Under the pieces are notes generated by a model. That model was not told the DNA's origin. It saw only the letters and a list, made by a program, of their open reading frames with translations, and searched no databases. A program made the translations under genes and the position numbers. Below are positions 1 through 11,357 of a stretch of DNA of 64,000 bases, in pieces. The stretch spans positions 81,817-145,816 of the forward strand of contig ML976724.1 of assembly GCA_010015655.1 (NCBI GenBank). Reading direction: 5' to 3'. This stretch comes from Bimuria novae-zelandiae CBS 107.79 (lineage: Eukaryota > Ascomycota > Dothideomycetes > Pleosporales > Didymosphaeriaceae). Numbering within the stretch: position 1 is the stretch's first letter; each line of letters starts with the position of its first letter.

Positions 1-2
1 AG

Positions 3-170
3 AACTGGCTGAGGAGAAACGTCGTGCCAAGTTACCTCAAGGACCTGACTAGCTATATAAATAACAAGGAGAAACAGGAGGCAGAGGTTGCCGAGGACGA
101 CGCTGCTAGCATGGAGGATCTGGACGTCGACGCTCCCGAAGACCTCTATTCACAGGACTTTCCTAATTAG
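3..170 (+). mobile_element. hAT-like transposase, C-terminal tail (truncated by window edge)
   Basis: An open frame enters from the left edge and ends at TAG 168-170, leaving 55 residues. It begins NWLRRNVVPSYL and ends with an acidic tail (EEDAASMEDL-type composition, then EDLYSQDFPN). A Leu-Lys/Asn-Trp-Leu-Arg segment followed by a variable acidic tail is what follows the hAT dimerisation domain in many fungal hAT transposases. That family call rests on a short motif and is tentative. The terminal-repeat-like DNA just downstream (212-291) fits the end of an element. Confidence 0.4.
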
Positions 171-211
171 GAAATATTACAGCCGTAATATCAATACCGT
201 ACTGGCTTTCG

Positions 212-291
212 AACCGTAGCGTACGTACCGTATTAGCTAGCAACCGTAGCGTAACCGTAGCGAGGTCGAACAGTACGTACTACGTACTGTT
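212..291. repeat. Short direct repeats plus a perfect palindrome beyond the transposase tail
   Basis: AACCGTAGCG occurs three times (212-221, 242-251, 253-262). It is followed by a 23-bp perfect inverted repeat at 269-291: arms AACAGTACGTA and TACGTACTGTT around one C. Clustered subterminal repeats and a terminal palindrome are usual at DNA-transposon ends, so this may be the 3' end of the element whose coding tail stops at 170. No target-site duplication could be checked because the other end lies outside the window. Confidence 0.5.
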
Positions 292-299
292 GGACGCGC

Positions 300-1800
300 T
301 GTTTATATCTAGCTATTAAGTGATTGCGTCCGGATCTTCGTGGGCTAATAATAGATTCTTTAAGATAACTAACTTATGGTCTCCTTCGTACCCGATCTGC
401 GCGCCGTATTTTAGGATGTTATATAAGATTACTGGCAAGCTATCTAGGTAGCCTTCTAGAGCTTTTAGCTAGTTATTAGGTTTTAGCGGTGAAGGTGATT
501 GTTCTAAGGGAGGGTATAAAGGGTTGTAGACGTTAAATTGTGGGTACGTGTTTACCCTTAGGCGCTTATTAATAGTTATACTTACTTATTTAAGAATATC
601 GTGTTAATTAGATAAGTAGCGCCGTCCTGGCGCAGGTTCCTATTTCTTATAGTTAATTATACTATAGTTAGCTTTATAGTTTTTGTAAATATGCTTTCGT
701 TTACACTAGTCTCTTTTGCAGCCTTTAGGCAGGTTGTAGTTCTTGTAGATAACTGATTCGTTGTTTGGGAGTAATCCTCCTAGACCCCTGCCTAGTGGAG
801 GCCTGGTGCGCTTCGCGCTGCGAAGTGTGGATGAGTTAAAATAGTGACTAGTCTATTTATCTAGTACCTTCTGCCAGCTGTCAGGATCTAGCTCTTGCTT
901 TGCTAGGGCGTGTTTGTGCTAGTTAATAGCGAATTGCAAGACAGATTGCTATTCGTAGTTATACGTGTGCCGTATCACCTATGAAAGGAAATGTAGTATT
1001 ACAGGACTAATTATCTAGTTCTGAGCCCCAAACAGCAGCCCTATAATCCGGATATAGTTTATAAAGCACTCTACCTAGACTAGTAGGTTGTCTCTAAAGT
1101 CTTTAAGGCTGCCGCGGCCGCGTTTTACCACTAACTATTAGGTACTTAGGTCTAACTTTGTGACACTTTATAATTTAGTAGTTCTGGAACCAATGACGAT
1201 GCGGAGGCGGGTAAGGTTATATAGGTTAAATTTATGGTTTAGGATAAGGTGGATATTCTTTGGATGGACGCCCCGGATCTACTCGACGACCTGTATTATC
1301 TACGGGGAGAAACGCTCACCTACTAAACCACCGTTATTATTAGTTATTAGCGTGACGCCTTAACGGAGCTAAGCTAGCTCTAGCATCGCCTTCTTAGCCT
1401 CTAGCTCTCGCATTCTTTCTTGGTGTTGGAGCTCTTAAAGCTTGGCCTGTAACTTATATTATTAAAGCTCTTTATTTGTGATTGTGGCTTTATGACTTGT
1501 TATTGGCCGTGTAGGCTATTATTAGGTAGGTATTGCAATCGTCTGGCTATGCTGGGGCCGTTAAAGCATAGTAGGGTCGACGGTAGAGGCGGTGTTGCCG
1601 CTAGGAAAGGCCAGAAAGTTGGCCATAGTAAGCGTAATAAAATTCTGAAATTTGCGCAGTATTCGTACGAATTCCTGCAGTGGCAATGAGGTAGTAGGTA
1701 GATGGGGGCATCGTCCGGATGCATCGCTTCTTTATAATGCTGCACTTCTTTGTGTAGTGCTTGGCGGCTCGATCGAGTATAGAACCTTTCATTTATCTAA
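300..1800 (-). mobile_element. Degenerate, stop-riddled transposon relic
   Basis: AT-rich and crowded with TA dinucleotides and CTAG; no long open frame on either strand. Translating the minus strand gives coherent patches broken by stops. One is a charged coiled-coil-like stretch near 1370-1440 (ELQHQERMRELEAKKAMLEL). Another, near 330-470, contains ILYNILKYGAQIGYEGD followed by an LLAHEDPDAIT-like end. I recall the second pattern from the region before the reverse transcriptase in fungal DIRS-like or related retroelements, but this is memory of a pattern, not a match. Stops and TA enrichment suggest RIP-type decay. Boundaries are approximate. Confidence 0.35.
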
Positions 1801-2402
1801 GGACAAATCAAGCCGTTTCTGTAATCTCTAATACTATGTGCTCTTCTTAGTGGGCTTTCGTGTACGGTTCTTCTATAGTGCTGCTAGTTTGATTAGGAAC
1901 AGCGGTGCAATAGGGTTGCGTTTAGGGGTTAAGATGGCCATCGGCGCGTCGGGTACCGCAGCGGTGGGTCCTTGGGACCGCTGCAACGCGGTGCACGATT
2001 GATCAAGTGTGCGCGATGCGAATAAAAGAATGTCCGACGATCAATCGGGTTCAGTAGGCGTTCTTCCTTCGATGGGGGTATCCCTTTTTGTGATAACATG
2101 TACAGTCACCTCGTTGATATAGTTGCGGACAGTTTGAGGCTTTGACAGCTTCGGAGCAGATCCCTGCAGTCCTAGCCCCGTCTCCACACCAGCCCACGCG
2201 TAGCAACAACCCACCGCAAGCTTCCCCACGCATTGCTAGTTCTCAACATTCAGGAATAAAGCGCCATGCGTTAACCCGCGAGATGCCCATAAATCATAGT
2301 CTTCGTGGGTGGCATTATTATTACTAAGCCGAATCCGTTCTTTCCTTCCCGACGCGAAGCACCGCCGGTAGAAGCTCCCGAGAGCTCGCCACGGCAGGCA
2401 CC
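1801..2402. other. Spacer and presumed exo70 promoter
   Basis: GC content rises to the level of the gene region here. No coding potential is seen on either strand; the short overlapping frames are shadows. It presumably holds the exo70 promoter and 5' leader. No clear TATA box was found. Confidence 0.4.
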
Positions 2403-4441
2403 ATGGTCGCCCCGCGCAAAGGCGCCTTCGCAGAGGAGGCCGCCGAGGTGGAGGTGCTCGAGTCCAATATCGAGAAAATGAAGACCTTGACGAAAAAGAT
2501 CCAAGCCTCGCGGAACAGGCTGGAGACAAGCGGCAAGGCGATGAACGAAGCAATGGCGCCTATCTACGGGAATACGGCGAAGCTGCAGACGACGAATCGG
2601 AGTATGTGTCATGGCATGGAGGTTTAGACAAGCGGCTGACACGATTTACAGACATTGACAGAATATTGGATGCCATTGATAAGCTGCGAGCTCCCCTAGA
2701 TCAGTCGAACCGGGAGGACCCCATAATTAACAAGGGGTACGTTTTGGGGGAGGAACCGTGGCTATATGATATGCTGACATGCGCAGTCTGCGAAATGTCG
2801 ACCTCCAAGATTACATAGCCTCTCTCGGACGCACCAGCCAGTCCCTCGCCGAGCTCAGACGAACGAACATGCGCGCAAATCAACAAGCCGTTGCCGAAAT
2901 GAGCGCACTCTTGAAGCGCGGCTTGAGGGAGCTGGAGGATGTGTTCAGAGACATCTTGCGGGACAGCTGCAGACAGACCGTCGTACCTCTGGAATATGTC
3001 ATGAAGAGTGCGGATCTCATTTCTTTTGGAAGCTCAAATGCTAACAAGAGAAGACAACCCATTCCCTACGATACCACAAGAACAGCTTTCAACCCTGCGC
3101 CTCATCAACACCCACATTTCCAACAGCTTCGCGCAAATTTCACAGCCAGACGTGCGCGAGACGCCTACACAGAAGATATACGCCGAGATCAGAGGCGAAT
3201 ACGTTACGAGATCACTACAGGATTTAGCGGCAGCGTCGATAAACACAGCCAAGAAAGTGGCAGCGGACGCTATTTACAGGAAGGGAACGAACGGCATCGG
3301 GATATATGCGCAGGGGATGGAGGGCATGTTTGTTGCCGAGTACGACAACATAACCAACATATTTCCCCGCGATGAGTGGACAACGGTCTGTGGAGCTACT
3401 TGTGGAGCACCGCTGGCAGACTTCACCAAGACATTACGTGAGCTCAACGGCCACATCCAACGAAACCTAATGACGGACTGCTTCCTCGGATACGAAATCG
3501 TCGAGATTGCCTCTAAGCTGTCCATGCGATTGGAGCAGAGGATGTCCGCTCTGAGGCGACCTATTCAAGATAGCATTAAACCCGTCCGCGAGACTTCGAA
3601 ATCGTCGATGAACAAGCTGTTGGAGGACACCAGGGCACGGATACAAACACTTGTTGCTCTGCCCATGGATGGGGCAGCTGTTCCTGTCACAACGGCGACT
3701 ATGACCCGGCTGCAAGAGATGACCAACTACTTGAGCCCCATCAGCTCCATCCTAGCGTCGCTGGGCGACGGAGGGTGGAAGTCTAGTGCGACAACGGGCT
3801 CGTCTTCCTCCCTTCCGCTAGACGTTGGCCCGGACGGTCAAAGGTTGTTCGAGCACTATGCTTCCGACACCATCGAGACCCTTCTTCAGAACCTGGACGG
3901 CAAGTCTCGGGCGCTCATGAAAAATAAGAGCTTGCAAGGAGTCTTCCTAAGCAACAACGCTGCGATCGTTGAGCGCATGATTCGATCGTCAGAATTAGCA
4001 CCCTTGATGGAAGACTACATGCAGAGGAAGTTGGAGCCGTGGAAGAAGAAGGCATCTTCATGGTACCTGGAGGCCTGGCGAGAACCCTCGGGTTACCTAC
4101 TCGATGTCCAGTATACGAATCGCAAAGAACGACCACACTCTAGCAGCGCAGGTTCAGCCGACTCGGTCGCGATTGTCAAGGCTCTTGGGTCGAAGGACAA
4201 GGATGCGATCAAAGAAAAATTCAAGAGCTTTAACACGAGCTTCGAAGAACTGTCACAACGCCACAAGTCATACAAGATGGAGCGTGAGGTGCGGATGCAT
4301 CTAGGCAAAGAGGTGCAGAATATCATGGAGCCTTTGTACAGCCGTTTCTGGGACAGATACCACGAAATCGACAAGGGAAAAGGCAAGTATGTCAAGTACA
4401 GCAAGGTCGAGTTGGGACAGGCATTGTCGGGGCTGTCATGA
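2403..4441 (+). CDS. exo70: Exocyst complex subunit Exo70
   Basis: Exo70 is an exocyst subunit that binds membrane phosphoinositides and Rho GTPases and tethers secretory vesicles at growth sites. Four exons are inferred: 2403-2601, 2652-2736, 2787-3007 and about 3054-4441, giving about 630 residues, the usual fungal length. The start [19 protein letters not shown] and the coiled-coil stretch [20 protein letters not shown] are typical of the fungal Exo70 N-terminus. The helical Exo70 domain fills exon 4 and ends with basic segments ([20 protein letters not shown]). Donors are GTATGT, GTACGT and GTGCGG. The last intron (3008 to 3050 or 3053) is very short, and its acceptor could be either of two in-frame AGs. 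The ATG has a good context (CACCATGG). It is the first intact gene right of the transposon relics. Confidence 0.93.
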
Positions 4442-5386
4442 AGCGATGTTTGAGGCGTTGGGTGTAGTTTTTGCAGAATACCCTTGGTTTCACTGTAGTT
4501 GAATAGGCAGATGGCTGGATAATGCGCAGGGTAATTGGAGATTGGTGGAGGCAGGTGTGGAGGCAGGTGCGACACGCATCGCATGCAATAAGAATGGCAG
4601 CGACGACCTGCGGTTGGGCAAGCTGATGGTGCCACGATAGCCGGTGAGGTCTGCCGTGTCTTGTGGTAGTTTGCAAATTGCAGCCTCGCCGTTTGTACAC
4701 CATGGTACATACCCCTAGTGATACCAAGCTCGGTAGACAATCTGTTCAACCAAATTTCGCGACCCCGGCCTCGCTTCCACACGTGATATTGCTTGTTTAG
4801 GCAGGGGCGCTACGCGACAGCTTCGTGCGCAGCTGCGGAACAACGCACAGGAACAGTCGACGCAACACATAACAAACTCTGTCGATTGCGGCCTGCACCT
4901 GAACCTTCACCTCTACGGCTTGCCCTGCGTCTTCTATACCTACTGTTTACACGGAGAGACCAGTGCTGCGCGGCTTGCGGGGAATTTAAGCTAGCGCGCC
5001 GTGACCTTTGCTCCAACGCTGCTCCCAATCCCTGTGCGGACCCCTTTCCTCAAGCCCCAGGAGCGCACCACGCCTTCTCCAGCACAACAGCAGACTCACC
5101 CGACCCACGCTTTCGCCGTCCGCTCGACGTCGCCTGCTCAGCCCCATTGCTTTGCGTACATCCATCGCTCAGCAAGCATACCTACCTGACTGGTACGCGC
5201 CGCCCCGGCCTCCATCCCGACATTTTTCTCCAGGTTTCGGCCTGGCGCTCGTGTCGCATCTCCGTTTTGTTTGGCAGTGTCAACAAGTCGTCCGTCATTC
5301 GCTGAGCTTGTGCTGACCTGAAGCTTCGCTCTGCAGGAGTCTTTCCTTGACGACATTATCTCTGCGTCCGCGGTCCCTCGTCCACC
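4442..5386. other. Spacer: exo70 3' region and septin promoter/5' leader
   Basis: No credible gene. Several GC-rich frames overlap on both strands but none shows domain structure or splice-supported continuity. The stretch from about 5000 to the septin ATG is rich in CT-runs and C-rich tracts, as in fungal promoters and 5' leaders. Confidence 0.4.
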
Positions 5387-7073
5387 ATGGGTAAGGAGAA
5401 CTCCCAATCGAGCACCTGTGCCAGCCATTGTGCGACGCAGCACCGCACTCAGGTGCTTCTTCGTACGGCACCGCAGCCATTGCAGCATGCGGTCGCCTCG
5501 AAGCGGGCGTGGCTGCGTTGACATGGCAGGCCCCGCAGACGCATCTTGCCTCTACATGTCGACAGCCGCTAACACGCATACAGCATCCAACGGCGCGTCT
5601 CCGATCGCACCCACGCGTACCTCTCCGTCGCCGCCTACCTCGGCCGGGTCGAATCTCGTCGAACAGATGAACGCGGTCCACAGGGAGCAGGCCTCTGAGC
5701 CGGCTCCTACAACCATCTCGTCGAAGAACCCCAAGGCTGCCGCTGCGGCAGCGAGCGATATGAACATTGTGCGCAGGAAACTCACTGGATACGTGGGTTT
5801 TGCGAACTTGCCCAACCAGTGGCACCGCAAGAGTGTGCGCAAAGGGTTCAACTTCAACGTCATGGTAGTTGGTATGTGGATGCAAAGTTAGGTGCGAGGA
5901 CAATAGTGCATCTAACATGGTTTCCAGGTGAATCTGGCCTCGGAAAATCTACCCTGGTGAACACCCTTTTCAACACATCCCTCTACCCTCCCAAGGAGCG
6001 CAAGCCCCCGAGCCTTGATATCTCCAAGACTGTAGCGATACAGTCGATCAGCGCCGACATTGAGGAGAACGGCGTGCGTCTGCGGTTGACTGTCGTCGAC
6101 ACACCCGGCTTTGGCGACTACATCAACAACGACGAGTCCTGGGATCCCATTGTTAAGAACATTGAGCAACGATTCGACGCCTACTTGGAGCAGGAGAACA
6201 AGGTGAACCGCATGAACATTGTGGACAACCGCATTCACGCCGTTGTATTCTTTATCCAACCCACCGGGCACTCGCTGAAGCCTCTCGATGTCGAAGTTAT
6301 GAAGAAGCTGCACACCAAGGTCAATTTGATCCCGGTCATTGCCAAGGCAGATACTTTGACCGACGAGGAAATCGCGGCATTCAAAGCCAGAGTATGCAGC
6401 ACTACCATTGGAGAAAGCATGCGCTAACAATGTTTAGATCCTTGCCGACATTGAATACCACAAGATCCAAATCTTCGAGGGCCCTCGCTATGAACTCGAC
6501 GATGAGGAGACAATCGCCGAGAACGCCGAGATCATGTCCAAGGTGCCTTTCGCCGTCGTCGGTGCCAACTACGAAGTCAGCACTAGCGATGGTCGTAAGG
6601 TTCGTGGGCGTCGGTACCCGTGGGGTGTTATCGAGGTGGACAACGAGGAGCACTGCGATTTTGTCAAGCTGCGTCAGATGCTCATCCGGACCCATATGGA
6701 GGAGCTCAAGGAGCACACCAACAACCAGCTGTACGAGAACTACCGTTCCGACAAGCTTACCGCGATGGGTGTCCAGCAGGACTCCAGCGTGTTCAAGGAG
6801 ATCAACCCGGCCGTCAAGCAGGAGGAGGAGCGCTCGCTGCACGAGGCGAAGCTCGCCAAGATGGAGATGGAAATGAAGATGGTCTTCCAGCAGAAGGTTG
6901 CAGAGAAGGAGAGCAAGCTGCGTCAAAGCGAAGAAGAGCTTTACGCCCGACACAGGGAAATGAAGGAGCAGCTGGAGCGACAGCGACAGGAACTAGAAGA
7001 GAAGAAGACGCGCATCGAGCAGGGACGGCCGCTCGAGGAGAAGGGCAAGAGGAAGGGTTTCTCGCTCCGTTAG
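5387..7073 (+). CDS. aspB: Septin, Cdc3/AspB group
   Basis: Septins are GTP-binding proteins that form filaments and rings at septa, hyphal tips and branch sites. Four coding exons: 5387-5390, 5584-5871, 5928-6391 and 6438-7073, giving 463 residues. The P-loop GESGLGKST spans the exon 2/3 junction; the G3 motif is DTPGFGD and the G4 motif AKAD. The septin-unique element lies in exon 4, followed by a C-terminal coiled coil rich in Glu, Lys and Gln and ending [10 protein letters not shown]. The motif [20 protein letters not shown] before the GTPase domain is characteristic of the Cdc3/AspB group. The first coding exon is only ATGG; the 193-nt intron after it has GTAAGG, GCTAACAC and ACAG, and splicing gives a start MASNGASP. 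A start inside that intron is possible but less well supported. Confidence 0.93.
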
Positions 7074-8130
7074 AGCCTCGGGTCCGAGTGACGATGGGAC
7101 GTACACACTTCCCACCTTCCACACGACTCTTGCAACAGAAAACTTCGAACAGTCTCTTCTCTCTTCTCTCATCCTATTTATCAGACCTTGTAATTTGCTC
7201 TTGGTTGCCGACACCACTGGTGCTGCCGGCGACGTAATACATGGCGGCGCGGTCTTGGAGCGCGATAGAGGGGCCGAGCGATGTCTCATTGGTTTAGTTG
7301 CTTCGGTTGTTGATTGATACCAGCAGCATTGCGCTCCTTCCGGTCCATTATCTCCTTACGGTACCTTTTTATTATTTAGTTGACGGGCAGACGTAGTTTT
7401 GGGTGGCGTGGCGTGGGCAGGGGGCTTCTTTTCGTGTATTCTACACATCATCCTAGTAGTGAATTGGTTTCTTATGTGGACAAAACGTGTAATGGTAGCA
7501 ACGACATGTGACGTGGATCGCGTGCGTAAATGATGAACTGGAAAAGGGCACGCAACCAAGCACACGGGACGAGAGCGCGGCTGATGGTGATCACCAGGGT
7601 TTTTCGCTAGTGAGAAGCGAATGGGTGCGCGAAGGATAACGTCACCAGCCCAAAGGTTGGATTCCTGCCTTGCCGGCGCAACGTACAGCCCGCTGCCCCC
7701 ATATAGCCTTGCCCCTCCTCTTCACCTTTGTAACCGTACACCTCCGTATCATTTGAGCGCACTCAGCTTCGAAGTTTACAACTTGCGCACCCTTGGTTGA
7801 AAGCACCACCCCGCCGGTAAGTGCCCACCGCATTCACGCACCAACCGCGTTATGATGGATTGTGTGCCACGTTGGTCTCACACGAGAAGCCCAGCCACCG
7901 GCAAACAGCTTGCACGTTCCGCTTTCCCAGACTCCACAATAGGCAGCAGTGACGGTTGCGCAGCTTGTCCGAGCTTCCCTTGCCTCTGCCAGTCCATTTT
8001 GACCCCGCATTGGCCCTCGGAAGACCACGAGATAAAGACCTGAACTCCGCTGACGCACAAATTGTGTTCGCTCCAGACCCCACTCGCACACACGACACCC
8101 AGCGAAATAGCTACATCACAACCACATACC
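7074..8130. other. Spacer: septin 3' region and Pom33 promoter
   Basis: No gene seen. Short frames on both strands are overlapping shadows. The last 150 bases before the ATG at 8131 contain CA-rich leader sequence. Confidence 0.4.
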
Positions 8131-9114
8131 ATGGCTCCCCCACCGCCCGCCACGATGCCCCTGGGGCAGCGCCTGGCCGCCCTTGCGCAGACGCTTCAGT
8201 TCGCATGGTTCGCCGGCCATGTAACGCTGTTGCTGTCGGCTTTCCGCTACAGCTTATCGTACATCACCTTCAACTACGGCTCAAAATGGGCAGCCTTTTC
8301 ATACCGCACAGCCTTTCTGTCTGCGTGCGTCACGTATGGTATCGTTGTCTACAAGGCATATCGCGCCCGTGTTAGGCAAGGAAAGCAAGGCAGTGTCTTG
8401 TCGTTGGCCACGGACGAGAATGTGCAGTATTTGAGTGAGTCCTCCAAAGCAAGAAGTAGCCACAAGCCAAACATTTGAGTGTCTTGGCTCCATTCTGCCT
8501 ATACACGGGAAACACAGAGTGCTCACCTGTTGGCTTTTGGTCTTTTGGCTGTCTGCTGTGTAGACTAACCGACCCTAGTCATGGCTCTCATCTGGCTCTT
8601 CTCTCGCCAGATCCCGCTGGCCGTCCTTCCTTTCGCAGTCTACTCCGTGTTCCATGTTGCTACCTATGTGCGCTCGAACCTGCTGCCCACCATCCAGCCC
8701 CCGCCGGCTGGCGCCCAAGCCGGCGCCAAGGCCCAATCAGGCATGTCCGATGCCATTGGCAAGTTCGTGAAGGAGTATTATGACGGCAGTATGACCCTTG
8801 TTGCCATCCTCGAGATCGCCCTCTGGTTCCGTGTCTTTGGCTCTGCTCTTCTCTTCCAGAAGGGCTCCTGGATCTTGATCGTTGTGTACACCGTTTTCTT
8901 CCGTGCGCGGTACGCCCAGAGCACCTTTGTCCAGGGCGCCATTAGCCAGCTCACTTCCCGCATCGACGCCCAGCTTGCCAACCAGAGCACTCCTCCGGTC
9001 GCTCGCCAGGGCTGGGGTACTTTCAAGAACGTCATCAAGCAAGCCGCGGATGCGACTGACATCCGCAAGTATGTTGGTGGGCAGCAGCAAGCCGGACCCA
9101 AGAAGACGCACTAA
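8131..9114 (+). CDS. pom33: Pom33/TMEM33-family nuclear envelope and ER membrane protein
   Basis: Pom33/Per33 proteins sit in the ER and nuclear envelope and help distribute nuclear pore complexes. Two exons, 8131-8434 and 8579-9114, encode 279 residues. The donor is GTGAGT; the branch GACTAACC lies just before the CCCTAG acceptor; the split codon restores ATC (Ile). Several hydrophobic segments are visible: around AWFAGHVTLLLSAF in the first third, then AFLSACVTYGIVVY, LIWLFSRQIPLAVLPFAVYS and ALLFQKGSWILIVVYTVFF. The C-terminus is soluble and basic (QQQAGPKKTH). The pattern RQIPLAVLPFAVYSVFHVAT is diagnostic of the fungal family. Confidence 0.88.
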
Positions 9115-11357
9115 ATGCGCGTCCCAGTGCGGAGACAGTCCATCTCTGACCCGTCAGGGAGAAAGAACAGACAGAGATACTGGGACTGGAGAAGAATACA
9201 CCGCTGGATGGAGTGTCGAACTGTGGATGGGACGGATTCGACTAGAGAGAACGTGGGACCTTTGAGTACTGGTGGCGACCGATGCCCCACTCGTGCGGGA
9301 TAGGATGATTGAGACGTTGATATGGCATATGTTATGAGCGTTCGTACCTGGACAGACGCTAGTCACGACGGATGGGATGGGCTGGGAAGGATTATGGGTA
9401 TTCTTCGAAAATCGGGGAGAGGACGGGCTTCTGTAGCCAAGGCATTTGGAATAGCCTCTCCCGTGTGATCATGCTTATGTTACTACTCATGGGTAGCGTG
9501 GCCTTCTTTGCATTATACAAATGTACGCAATTCTGCTTCATCCGTTCCATATTTCCAAGGTTGCTGAGTGCGCATGTGATACTGTAGCGCCTCGACATGT
9601 GAACTATTTCTCCAGGGTCATTGCGATGCAGGATCGAAACTTTCGGTCAGATCCTTTGGGCCAGCAGTTCGTGGCACAGCTGCGATGGAGCTGAAGCGTA
9701 GCTCGCAGCTCGCGTACGCCACTGCTTGTATCAAGCTTCCACCAAGCGTCCTCACGGCGTTATTGTTGTGCCGCGGGCTGTCACTTGCATGTAACGACGC
9801 AATGTTGCGACATATCGCTTAAGTAGCCACAGCAGGAAGACATTGCGGGCTTGACCGCCTCGAAGCTCTCTATATGCAGGGCAGAGGATGCCGTGGGGGA
9901 CTAAAAGCTTGGGCTTTGGCCGCTACAGTGGCGCGCTGTGCTCGACGTCGAAAGTTTAGGAAGAAGCTCCGTTGTACTAGGGTACCGGTATACTCAAATA
10001 TCCATCCTTATGTGTGTGCGTGTGAAATCAAGGGATATGCAAGCGTACACCGTCCATACGGTGAACGAGTCGCCCACGCACGTGCTCGGCCCACACAGGC
10101 TCCGTGCAGCAGTATCGATTGCGAGTCACGTACGCTCTCGTCTACAGCAAAATGCCCTGAGGGCCGAGTGGACAACGCATCAAAGGGCCTCGAAGTGGCA
10201 TCAAGCAGAGAGGAGAGGGTCTTTTGGAGCCTCGCTTCCGCGCGCGCCCGCACACTCAATATTGCGCGGCCCTCGAACGGGGATAACGCGGCTTGTCGGG
10301 GTCCACTGGCGCCGCGCGCAGATTGGCGAGCAGGCGGATATCTGCCGACGCCGTGGTGTTTAGTGGATTCCCGTTTGAGTTTTACGGACGAGACTGCATT
10401 GTATTGTAAGAATTATGACAGTGGCGGTGAGGGGGAAAGGGTCAGGCCACCGACCCGTGAGCACGTCGACGGTGCGAAACAGAGCAGAGGCGCCCGTACT
10501 ACATGCGAGGGAGCGGGAGGATTGCGTGAGGGGACCTGGAGGCCAGCGGGATTCGCCTGGTTGGCGTTTCTCGGAGGCGGAAGTTGCAGGACGCGCGCGG
10601 AGGCGCTGGGGGTGGGTGCGTATGCTAAAGGGTTCTCGGAGGAAATACTGTGCGGATGTATTACGTGCACGTACTCTGTATATACGCACTGTACAGTGTT
10701 GGCTGTACACAAAGTTGAGTGGTTCTCGGGCTACGTAGGAGGCACCGGCACTCAAGCACTATATGAGGCTTCAATAACGAGACTGCGGAGGAAGTTCGGT
10801 GCGTATATTACTCATGTGCTTTCGCATGGTGAGGCATATGAAATCCCTACTGGCCGGGTCCAGAATCTATCCATAAGCTATTTGGAACTCGGACATTGCA
10901 GCGGAAAGTTTGTGTGGCAGTATGACACACAGGCTCACGCCGGACATTGTTCTTGTTGCAGCGGATGTGCGGTTTTTGACAGGCGGCGCTCAGGTGTGCA
11001 TGAGGATGTGTACGTGGGCCAAGGGCGCGGCGGTGCTATCCCGTTAGCGCAGGTAGGTGCGGATGCGAAGCACGTCAGCCGCTTCGCCGTCCCACGACCC
11101 GTTTTGGCGAGCGGCTGGGCCAGGGCGACTGAGCGTGCGCAGAGGGGAGTGAACCCTATATAGAATGCGGCGTGCGCCCTCTACTTTTGCTCTTCTCTCC
11201 GCTTGGGTTATTCGCCGGGCACCCACAAGGTTCAGGAACTGTTTTGCAATTGCACTTCACGAATCATTCACCAGAGCTGTTTATAAAGTTGATGTTTTGG
11301 AATGAGCCTTCGACAACTCCGTGCAGAAGGGACCTGGAGCTGTGTACACGACCAGCC
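9115..11357. other. Long GC-rich spacer without a credible gene
   Basis: A 429-codon open frame runs 9874-11163 on +, but the translation is rich in Arg, Gly, Cys and Ala with no hydrophobic periodicity, domain or splice structure. Other frames are almost as open because stop codons are rare in this GC-rich DNA. I treat it as chance. The stretch 10660-10700 has nested short palindromes around TGTACA and GTGCAC. The right end holds the promoter and leader of the cyclin-like gene. Confidence 0.4.

Noticed and set aside
4093..4782. 229-codon minus frame at the end of exo70
   Set aside because: Antisense shadow of the exo70 last exon extending into the spacer; no domain.
5819..5927. Septin start inside intron 2 (frame open upstream of the P-loop)
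   Set aside because: Consensus intron 5872-5927 joins conserved upstream sequence to the P-loop; the open frame through it is chance.
7642..8153. Several minus frames upstream of pom33
   Set aside because: Mutually overlapping, no domain, located in the promoter of a well-supported gene.
9874..11163. 429-codon open frame on +
   Set aside because: GC-rich DNA where several frames are open; translation has no domain, is rich in Arg/Gly/Cys, and shows no splice or promoter structure. A conserved orthologue would overturn this.
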